This document shows positions 1 through 6,342 of a DNA stretch of 15,609 bases, piece by piece. Position 1 is the stretch's first letter. Each line of letters begins with the position of its first letter. The DNA comes from CAYRUP01 sp964427485 (GTDB taxonomy: Bacteria; Pseudomonadota; Gammaproteobacteria; DSM-16500). Location: the NCBI GenBank assembly GCA_964427485.1, contig CAYRUP010000035.1:1-15609 (forward strand), given 5' to 3'. Position numbers and translations under genes: made by a program. Below the pieces are notes generated by a model. It ran no database searches and was not told the origin of the DNA. It was given only the letters and a program-made list of their open reading frames with translations.

Positions 1-105
1 ACTGCTCACTCCTGTCATGCCAGCACGCTTTTAGCTGGCATCCAGCGTCTTTGAAAGTCTCTGGGTGCCAGCTAAAAGCGTGCTGGGATGACAGGAGTGA
101 GCTGT
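1..105. repeat. Long imperfect inverted repeat (intergenic palindromic element)
   Basis: The arms 1-45 and 61-105 are reverse complements with 42 of 45 positions matching (mismatches at arm positions 3, 19 and 41), around a 15-base loop (46-60). The arm core contains GTCATGCCAGCACGC on the left and a TGTCATCCCAG-type sequence on the right, a style common in dispersed intergenic repeats of proteobacteria. It lies 43 bases beyond the stop of the minus-strand aminopeptidase gene, so the transcript would fold into a very stable hairpin that could stop transcription or protect the 3' end. There is no T-run of a classical terminator. The left arm starts at the window edge, so the element may extend further left. 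No transposase is visible. Confidence 0.85.
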
Positions 106-148
106 TACGTAAAATCCTCATCCACGCGCCCGTTTGTGGTTTTTCTTA

Positions 149-1354
149 CTACGCCACGGGCTCCGCTAATTCCACAGCAAACGCAATAGACAATTTTGCA
201 AAATCAGTCATATGACTCAGAGAAATTTGACTCATGGTATCCTGCGGAGAATGAATATTGGGATTATCTTTATTCATAGGTGTTTCAAATGCAATTGCGG
301 ATCTAAATCCGTTTTGATACCAACTTGCATGATCACTGCAAGCATAACCACATTGAGAATATTGCACAACTTGTTTAACGTAAGTCGTAATCAATGTCGC
401 TAGATAGGCAGTTAATTCATTATCGGTATAGTCAGTCATTAACCATAATGCAGTTGGGATGGGAGAAGAGCCATCTATGTAACCTGTCATGTCAAATTGA
501 ATAACTTCAGAAATGGGAATATTGTGATTTTTAAAGTAGCGTACTACGCGTTGCGAACCCACTAAACCTTCTTCTTCCGCAGAATACCAAACAAAATAAA
601 TGGGTTTTTTGAAATGCATATTACTGCTCAATATTGTTCGTGCTGCTTCTAATACAGTGACAGTACCCGTGCCATCATCATCAGCACCCGGCATAGTCGC
701 TCCCATGCGGGAAAAAAGTGTATCCATATGACCACCAATCACGATGCCAGGCTCGTTTGAATTTCCTACTTTCACCACGAGTGAGGGTTGTTTATATAAA
801 GGGCCCGTTTTTACAAAAAAAGTCGTTACATCCGTTCTACCTTGTGCCATTTTGATTACTTGATCTTGAAGCCATGTTGCTGTTTGATTTCCCGTATCAG
901 AACCTGCATAACGATCCTGAAAACCAGTCAATATTGCGAGGTTATTCCACATGTTTTGTGGATTCAGTGTATCTAAAAGTTGATTCACTTCCTTGGTGTA
1001 TTTAATACTATAATTTGTCGTATGAGATTGTTTAAAAGTGACAGCAGAAGTGGTGTATTTTGTTAAAAATGCAGATGCATTGGTTTTTTCCATACTCCAT
1101 GCGTCAGTCACATTCATAAAGCCACCGCAGAGGGATTTATGTTGTGATTTCGCAACAATCAATTGTTGAAGCCCAGCTTCATCCACTTGAATCAAGGCAA
1201 ATTGCTTGTTATTAGATAAAGTTTGATAGTGCGCTGAAATAGTTTTTAATAAACAAGCGGGTGCAACAATCACATGCTGAATGGGGCTAGCCTCTACTGC
1301 TACCGTAAAACTTGCTAATAAACTTAATGCAGCTAATCCTTGCTTTTTTAACAT
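149..1354 (-). CDS. Exported M28 family zinc aminopeptidase (LapA-like)
   Basis: A 401-residue metallopeptidase that should remove N-terminal residues from peptides outside the cytoplasm. Residues 1-23 form a signal peptide (MLKK, hydrophobic core, then ASP). The M28 dinuclear zinc site is visible in order: H209 in GGHMD, the D225-D227 run in GADDDGTG, the E260-E262 run in SAEEEG (general base plus zinc ligand), D288 in FDMTG and H368 in NIHSPQDT. C335 and C339 match the disulfide position of Vibrio-type aminopeptidases. Length and layout (prodomain of about 120 residues, then catalytic domain) fit the Legionella LapA/LapB and Vibrio leucyl aminopeptidase group, which is type II secreted. Secretion by that route here is inference. 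The start has a GGAGAAA ribosome site. It is last in a unit with the acyl-CoA dehydrogenase 17 bases upstream. Substrate preference cannot be read from the sequence. Confidence 0.93.
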   Translation of the reverse strand: MLKKQGLAALSLLASFTVAVEASPIQHVIVAPACLLKTISAHYQTLSNNKQFALIQVDEAGLQQLIVAKSQHKSLCGGFMNVTDAWSMEKTNASAFLTKYTTSAVTFKQSHTTNYSIKYTKEVNQLLDTLNPQNMWNNLAILTGFQDRYAGSDTGNQTATWLQDQVIKMAQGRTDVTTFFVKTGPLYKQPSLVVKVGNSNEPGIVIGGHMDTLFSRMGATMPGADDDGTGTVTVLEAARTILSSNMHFKKPIYFVWYSAEEEGLVGSQRVVRYFKNHNIPISEVIQFDMTGYIDGSSPIPTALWLMTDYTDNELTAYLATLITTYVKQVVQYSQCGYACSDHASWYQNGFRSAIAFETPMNKDNPNIHSPQDTMSQISLSHMTDFAKLSIAFAVELAEPVA

Positions 1355-1371
1355 AGTATTTTCTCCATGAA

Positions 1372-2523
1372 TTAAATCATAAATTTTTCATCCAGCGTAT
1401 TACGCGCAATAATCAACCGCATAATTTCATTCGTGCCCTCCAGAATTTGGTGAACACGCAAGTCTCTAAAATACCGTTCAATGGGATATTCACTCATATA
1501 ACCATAACCACCAAAAATTTGTAATGCTTCATCGCATATTCGGAAACAATTATCTGTCGCAAATCGTTTCGCCATGGCGGAATACATCGGTGCTTGTGGA
1601 TCATGTTGATCTAGCGCATACGCTGCACGCTGTACCATTAAACGAGATACTTCAAAGTTTGTTATCATGTCAGCAAATTTGAATTGGAGTCCCTCAAATT
1701 CGCTGAGTTTTTTATTAAATTGTTGTCGTTCAGCCATATGATTTTTGGCGAGGGCAAGACACGCTTTTGCACCACCTAAAGAACAGGCAGCAATATTGAT
1801 TCGGCCGCCATTTAATGCAGATAAAGCAATATTGAAACCTTGGCCTTCAGCGCCAATTTGATTTTTGATGGGAATGCGGCAATTTTCAAAAAATACCATC
1901 GTAGTCGGTTGACTATGCCAGCCAAGTTTAATTTCTTTTTTTCCAAAACTTAAACCCGGAGTATTTTTTTCAACGAGCAAACAACTAATACCTTTAGGAC
2001 CCGCTTCACTTGTGCGTACCATACAAGCATAAAGATCACTGACAGAACCGCCAGAAATAAAAGCTTTTGTGCCATTTAAAATATAATAATCACCCTCTCG
2101 TACTGCGGTGGTTTTTAGAGAAGCTGCATCAGATCCCGCACTGGGTTCAGTTAAGCAATAACTGCTTAGTATTTCCATACTAGCTAATCGAGGCAGCCAA
2201 TGTTGGCGTAATTCATTATCTGCATAAGTATCAATTAACCAAGCAACCATATTATGAATAGTCAGATACGCTGCTGTCGAGGGACAGGCTGTTGCGAGTT
2301 CTTCAAAAATAAGTGCGCCATCTAAACGTGAAAGCTCGGTGCCGCCAACATCATTACGCACATAGATCGCGGCAAATCCTAAAGCAGCGGCTTTTTTCAA
2401 TGTGTCAATGGGAAAAATATGGTTTTCATCCCATTCCTTAGCAAAAGGCGCAATTTCATTATTGGCAAATTCACGCGCCAAGGTTTGAAATGAACGTTGC
2501 TCTTCAGTGAGGTTAAAGTCCAT
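1372..2523 (-). CDS. Acyl-CoA dehydrogenase, isobutyryl-CoA dehydrogenase (ACAD8)-like
   Basis: A 383-residue cytoplasmic FAD enzyme that introduces the alpha-beta double bond into an acyl-CoA and passes electrons to ETF. The whole family fold is present: N-terminal helical domain (1-120), the YCLTEPSAGSD flavin-binding signature (122-132), the FISGG turn (156-160), and the C-terminal helical domain ending in the QIFGGYGYMSEYPIERYFRD signature (335-354). E362 in ILEGTNEIMR is the catalytic base. GGRINIAACSLG and the HQILEGTNE form resemble isobutyryl-CoA dehydrogenase of valine breakdown more than medium- or short-chain enzymes, but substrate assignment is inference. The start carries an AAAGGAAG ribosome site. 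It sits 15 bases after lysA and 17 before the aminopeptidase, so all three are probably co-transcribed. No enoyl-CoA hydratase or other valine-pathway gene is in the window. Confidence 0.93.
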   Translation of the reverse strand: MDFNLTEEQRSFQTLAREFANNEIAPFAKEWDENHIFPIDTLKKAAALGFAAIYVRNDVGGTELSRLDGALIFEELATACPSTAAYLTIHNMVAWLIDTYADNELRQHWLPRLASMEILSSYCLTEPSAGSDAASLKTTAVREGDYYILNGTKAFISGGSVSDLYACMVRTSEAGPKGISCLLVEKNTPGLSFGKKEIKLGWHSQPTTMVFFENCRIPIKNQIGAEGQGFNIALSALNGGRINIAACSLGGAKACLALAKNHMAERQQFNKKLSEFEGLQFKFADMITNFEVSRLMVQRAAYALDQHDPQAPMYSAMAKRFATDNCFRICDEALQIFGGYGYMSEYPIERYFRDLRVHQILEGTNEIMRLIIARNTLDEKFMI

Positions 2524-2538
2524 AGTGACTTCCTTTAA

Positions 2539-3813
2539 TCAAATCATCCTTTCATGAGAAAATAAATCCGCAATTTTCTCTCTTTCTCGAATCAAATGTA
2601 TTTGCTCGCCATCCACCATAATTTCAGCGGCACGTGGACGCGAATTATAATTGGAACTCATACTAAAACTATAAGCCCCCGCCGATTGCACGGCTAGCAA
2701 ATCCCCCGCTTCAATGGCAAGTAAACGCTGTTTGCCAAGAAAATCAGCGGATTCACAGACGGGACCTACAATGTCATAGTTTTTTTCGGGAATATTTTTT
2801 CGAAACTGCACAGGGGAAATAAGATGCCATGCGTTATATAAAGCAGGACGCAATAAATCATTCATGGCAGCATCCACGATGGCAAAATTTTTGTGTGGGG
2901 TGAGTTTCAAATATTCGACCGATGTCAACAAAATACCTGCATTAGCGACAATAGCACGTCCCGGTTCCAAAATAATTTCCTGTGGGTAAGAGGCCAATTT
3001 GTTAATTAACGTTTCAGCGTATTCTTCAATGGAAGGCGGTGTTTCATATTGATAATTGACACCCAGACCTCCACCAATATTAATATGTTCTAATTGAATA
3101 TCATTTGCAGTGAGTTGAACAACGAGCTCTAATAATCGATCAATCGCTGCAACAAATGGACTGAGTTCGGTTAATTGAGAACCAATATGATTACCAATTC
3201 CAATGAGTTTAAGATGCGGCAATTTTTTTATTTTTTCAATAATAAGGGGGACATCGACATAGGCAATACCAAATTTGTTTTCATTCAAACCGGTTGCAAT
3301 ATAAGGATGGGTACGCGCGTCAATGTTTGGATTGATGCGTAAACTAATGGGAGCAATTTGATGTTGTTCTCTTGCGATTTCATTCAAACGATCGAGCTCC
3401 GCTTCGGATTCCACATTAAAACAATGAATTCCCACTTGCAGTGCGCGAACAATTTCATGGGTTTTTTTGCCGACACCTGAAAAAACAATTTTAGCGGGAT
3501 CGCCACCTGCTTTGAGCACGCGCTCCAGTTCACCGAGTGAAACAATATCGAAACCCGATTTTAATAAAGCAAATAAATGCAAAATAGCGAGATTGGAGTT
3601 GGCTTTCACTGCATAACAGATACGATGCGGATGTTTGGCAAATGCATTATCGAAATTTTTCCAATTAGTTAGCAATGCTTTTTTAGAATAAACATAACAA
3701 GGTGTGCCATATTCTTTGGCAATGTCAGCTAAATTGACTGCCTCGGCATAGAGTTGATTTTCCTGATAGTGAAACATATCTAAAGTCTTTCCTTGGAATG
3801 TAATTGAGGCCAT
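2539..3813 (-). CDS. lysA: Diaminopimelate decarboxylase
   Basis: This PLP enzyme performs the last step of lysine synthesis, decarboxylating meso-diaminopimelate to L-lysine in the cytoplasm. It is a 424-residue group IV decarboxylase with an alanine-racemase-like barrel followed by a beta domain. Visible motifs: YAVKAN with the PLP lysine K70, HIGSQ (209-213), the phosphate-binding GGGLG (247-251), EPGR (283-286), CESADF (353-358) with the substrate cysteine, and SAGAYSFSMSSNYN with Y381. I chose the ATG at 3813 because GGAGAAG lies just upstream. An in-frame ATG at 3825 would add four residues but has no ribosome site and would overlap the ATG of the divergent gene. It is first of a three-gene unit with an acyl-CoA dehydrogenase and an aminopeptidase. 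Promoter elements must lie inside the divergent Sfp-type gene; none is clear. Confidence 0.96.
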   Translation of the reverse strand: MASITFQGKTLDMFHYQENQLYAEAVNLADIAKEYGTPCYVYSKKALLTNWKNFDNAFAKHPHRICYAVKANSNLAILHLFALLKSGFDIVSLGELERVLKAGGDPAKIVFSGVGKKTHEIVRALQVGIHCFNVESEAELDRLNEIAREQHQIAPISLRINPNIDARTHPYIATGLNENKFGIAYVDVPLIIEKIKKLPHLKLIGIGNHIGSQLTELSPFVAAIDRLLELVVQLTANDIQLEHINIGGGLGVNYQYETPPSIEEYAETLINKLASYPQEIILEPGRAIVANAGILLTSVEYLKLTPHKNFAIVDAAMNDLLRPALYNAWHLISPVQFRKNIPEKNYDIVGPVCESADFLGKQRLLAIEAGDLLAVQSAGAYSFSMSSNYNSRPRAAEIMVDGEQIHLIREREKIADLFSHERMI

Positions 3814-3816
3814 AAT

Positions 3817-3823
3817 CTTCTCC
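3817..3823 (-). promoter_or_regulatory. lysA ribosome binding site, decides the start
   Basis: On the minus strand this reads GGAGAAG followed by ATT and the ATG at 3813. It ends one base short of the start codon of the divergent transferase gene at 3824, so the two genes have no separate leader DNA. It supports the start at 3813 over the in-frame ATG at 3825, which has no purine-rich site upstream. Confidence 0.7.
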
Positions 3824-4543
3824 ATGGAAAATGAATTTTATATTAAGCAACATAGCGTACATCTTTGGCGGGTATTTGTGCCAGAGTTACTTGCTTACGT
3901 CGATCCTTTTTCCTGTATATTGAGTGCGGATGAAATTCAACGTGCCACGCGCTTTCGTTTTAATCATCATCGCCAACGTTATATTATCGCGCGAGCGGTA
4001 TTACGCCAAATCTTGCAGTTATACACGGAACGCTCTGCTGCAGAATTGGTATTTTTAAGCGGCGAGCGAGGCAAACCTCATTTGCAAGATAACGCACTTG
4101 ATTTGCAATTTAATATATCACATTCACATGATATGGCGGTATATGCACTGACGACCCGTGCTGAAATTGGTGTAGACATTGAAAAAATGGAGCCGCGTTT
4201 TAGTGAGGGAATCGCAGAACGTTTTTTTAGCCAAGATGAATATGCACAATTATCTCTGTTACCGGAAAATCAGCAAATACCCGCGTTTTATTATTTATGG
4301 GCAGGAAAAGAAGCCATTATTAAGGCATTAGGCGAAGGATTCCACATGCCGCTCTCAGCGTTTTCGATTAAATTGCATGAGGAAAAGCAAGCGATAACAA
4401 TACACCATCATGACCATCAACATATTTTTCATTTGGAGTATTTCACTGCGCATCCTGAATACCAATCTGCCTTTGCCAGCCCACAATCGGTTGAACATAT
4501 CCAATATTACCAATGGACAGCAAATGGCCCCGCATTATGGTGA
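3824..4543 (+). CDS. Sfp-type 4'-phosphopantetheinyl transferase
   Basis: A 239-residue enzyme that moves 4'-phosphopantetheine from CoA to a serine of an acyl or peptidyl carrier protein. The family motifs appear in order: RGKP (82-85), FNISHSHD (96-103), the magnesium site GVDIE (D118, E120), and WAGKEAIIKALGEG (159-172) with K162, E163 and K167. Two half-domains and about 240 residues fit the Sfp/EntD/AcpT-like class rather than the short trimeric AcpS class. No polyketide, peptide synthetase or siderophore genes lie nearby, so the carrier-protein partner is unknown and may be housekeeping ACP. The ATG start has no good ribosome site (a GAGG lies about 14 bases away), so expression may be weak or from a leaderless transcript. 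Its start nearly touches that of lysA, and its last nine bases overlap the convergent MFS gene. Confidence 0.93.
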   Translation: MENEFYIKQHSVHLWRVFVPELLAYVDPFSCILSADEIQRATRFRFNHHRQRYIIARAVLRQILQLYTERSAAELVFLSGERGKPHLQDNALDLQFNISHSHDMAVYALTTRAEIGVDIEKMEPRFSEGIAERFFSQDEYAQLSLLPENQQIPAFYYLWAGKEAIIKALGEGFHMPLSAFSIKLHEEKQAITIHHHDHQHIFHLEYFTAHPEYQSAFASPQSVEHIQYYQWTANGPALW

Positions 4544-5716
4544 TCGCATGGTAATAAAACGCAGCAGACATGCGCCAGCAATCAGGATAAATAATACAGA
4601 ACCAAATGAAATTAATGTACCATTGTAAAAGACACTCGCAAGAATACTTCCGAGCACACTCGCTGCACTCATTAACGTTGAGAATATCGCCATTCTGGCT
4701 CCCATCGGTTCCTGACTTGTTTCAATAATTAAGCGATTCAATGGCGCAAATGCAAATCCTGAACCAAAGGAAAAAATAACCATCGCAATAATAATACCGT
4801 ACATAAAATGCGGTAATAAAATGGTTGAAATGAGAGTCAGTGCACCGCCGAATAATGCGATGCGCAAACCATTTTGAATGAGTTTTTGTATTCCAATGTT
4901 TTCAATCAAATGTTTAACCAGATAATTAGCAATGATAAAACCCATAAAAATTAAGGTCTGACAAATGCCAAATACGAATGTGCTGAGTTTAAATTCATTA
5001 ACAACAATAAAAGGTCCACTCGATAACCAAAAAATAAAGCAACAAAATACTAAACAAAACACACTCATAATGGCGATAAAACGGAGATTTGTGAGAATGG
5101 CATAATAACTTTTTAAGAGCGCTTTGATTTCTAAGGAACGCCGCATATCGATGGTGTTCGATTCAGGCATCCATTGAAAAAGCAAAGCAATTGCTAGGAT
5201 TGCGCCGAGCGTTAAAATCCAGAAAATCCATTGCCAACTGAAAAAATAAATTACCAGGCTTCCAACCAGAGGTCCAAACGCAGGCGCTAATACCGTAATG
5301 CTGCTCATTAATGCCAGCAGACGAATAGCCTGTTTTTGATCGTAAACTTCATGAATACTCGCATAACCTGCCGTCACCATAGAACAAATAGCACTGCCTT
5401 GAAAAAACCGTGCAATTAATAAGGCATGAATATTGGGTATTGCAGCACAAATAGCGGTTGCAACAATAAAGAAAATTCCACCGAATAATAATATAGGTCT
5501 ACGCCCAAAACGATCAGAAAGGGGACCAAAAATTAATTGCATCGATGTCGCACCCAAAAACCAGGTTGTCAGAGAAAGTTGGATTTGACTATGTGATACC
5601 GAAAAGTCTTTGGCAATTTGCGGCAGGGCGGGTAGGTACATGTCGTTTGATAAGTAAATTATCGTTTCATAAAAAACGAGTAATAAAGGAAATAGTAATG
5701 ATTTATTGTTTTGCAT
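4535..5716 (-). CDS. MFS multidrug efflux transporter, Bcr/CflA type
   Basis: A 393-residue inner-membrane protein with about twelve hydrophobic segments, expected to export drugs or small metabolites by proton antiport. Typical features are SNDMYLPALPQIA in the first helix and following loop (D25), motif A GPLSDRFGRRP (64-74) between helices 2 and 3, RFFQGS (103-108) in helix 4, and the antiporter motif C region LAPAFGPLVGS (143-153) in helix 5. These place it in the drug:H+ antiporter-1 family, Bcr/CflA branch. The substrate cannot be told. The start has AAGGT nine bases upstream and an extended -10 promoter about 30 bases upstream. The stop codon lies inside the end of the convergent transferase gene, and no terminator is seen, so each transcript probably reads antisense into the other. 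Confidence 0.92.
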   Translation of the reverse strand: MQNNKSLLFPLLLVFYETIIYLSNDMYLPALPQIAKDFSVSHSQIQLSLTTWFLGATSMQLIFGPLSDRFGRRPILLFGGIFFIVATAICAAIPNIHALLIARFFQGSAICSMVTAGYASIHEVYDQKQAIRLLALMSSITVLAPAFGPLVGSLVIYFFSWQWIFWILTLGAILAIALLFQWMPESNTIDMRRSLEIKALLKSYYAILTNLRFIAIMSVFCLVFCCFIFWLSSGPFIVVNEFKLSTFVFGICQTLIFMGFIIANYLVKHLIENIGIQKLIQNGLRIALFGGALTLISTILLPHFMYGIIIAMVIFSFGSGFAFAPLNRLIIETSQEPMGARMAIFSTLMSAASVLGSILASVFYNGTLISFGSVLFILIAGACLLRFITMRSP

Positions 5717-5742
5717 GGGTTTTTTTACCTTGATTGAGATTA

Positions 5743-5751
5743 ATTATAACA
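5743..5751 (-). promoter_or_regulatory. Extended -10 promoter for the Bcr/CflA-type pump
   Basis: The minus strand reads TGTTATAAT here, a perfect extended -10 (TGnTATAAT), which would start transcription near 5735 and give a leader of about 20 bases before the ATG at 5716. The -35 position would fall inside the palindromic repeat at 5759-5810 and does not match consensus, as is normal for extended -10 promoters. Confidence 0.6.
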
Positions 5752-5758
5752 TAGGTTT

Positions 5759-5810
5759 CCCTCATCCCCTGCCCTTCTCCCGTAAACGGGAGAAGGGCAC
5801 GGGATGAGGG
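5759..5810. repeat. Palindromic intergenic repeat, copy 1 of the CCCTTCTCCC family
   Basis: The arms 5759-5783 and 5786-5810 match at 24 of 25 positions. The central 26 bases (5772-5797, CCCTTCTCCC, then GTAAAC, then GGGAGAAGGG) are identical to 12877-12902, so this is a dispersed family. The outer parts (CCCTCATCCC / GGGATGAGGG) are also shared with the copy at 12863-12960. Here it lies between two divergent genes, upstream of both starts, so it is not acting as a 3' terminator. Confidence 0.9.
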
Positions 5811-5877
5811 TATCGACTAAACAAACAAAATCCTTTACATTTAGAACGCTTTTAAACTCTATGAAAGGATTTTATTT

Positions 5878-6336
5878 ATGTTGAAGAAATTAATGATGTT
5901 AGGAACCATTACTGCATTCAGTATGACTGCAATAAGTGCTCAAGCTGAATTATTAAAAACAAAAAAAGACGCGCCGCATTTTTATATAAAAATGGAAAAC
6001 CAATCAGATAAAGATGCAACAGTTAGCTTTCAGCAAGACGTAGGCTATGTGTTTTTAACGCCTATTTTAGGTGATCATACAGCGCTGCCCGCACATCAAA
6101 AAAGCCAACGATATGGTGTAACATTAGCTCCATTGGATCCAGCGGATACGTTTAATATAGTATTTACCGGTCAAAATGATTGTACATTTAAAATCGGATT
6201 TTTTGGACCGGGCAATCCTACAGTTAACGTATCAGGCTCTGGCTGTTATGGCGGTGGTTACAAAATTGTAGATGAGGGTGATGGACTCAGTTTGGTATTG
6301 TATGTTTCGGATATTCATCCGGCAGCGAAATCTTAA
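5878..6336 (+). CDS. Small exported protein of unknown function
   Basis: A 152-residue protein that I do not recognise. Residues 1-23 are a clear signal peptide (MLKKLMML, hydrophobic core, AQA cleavage site), so the mature 129-residue protein should be periplasmic or secreted. The mature part has alternating polar and hydrophobic residues that suggest beta strands, a glycine-rich stretch NVSGSGCYGGGYK (117-129), and two cysteines (C102, C123) that could form a disulfide. No membrane anchor or lipobox is present. AAAGGA lies eight bases before the ATG. It is transcribed alone, away from the MFS pump and towards the 499-residue gene, whose stop lies only six bases past its own. A hairpin 12 bases after its stop may end the transcript. 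Confidence 0.8.
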   Translation: MLKKLMMLGTITAFSMTAISAQAELLKTKKDAPHFYIKMENQSDKDATVSFQQDVGYVFLTPILGDHTALPAHQKSQRYGVTLAPLDPADTFNIVFTGQNDCTFKIGFFGPGNPTVNVSGSGCYGGGYKIVDEGDGLSLVLYVSDIHPAAKS

Positions 6337-6342
6337 ACGTTC

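Noticed and set aside
3814..3825. Longer lysA start at 3825 adding four residues
   Set aside because: No ribosome site lies upstream of it and it overlaps the divergent ATG, while the start at 3813 has GGAGAAG.
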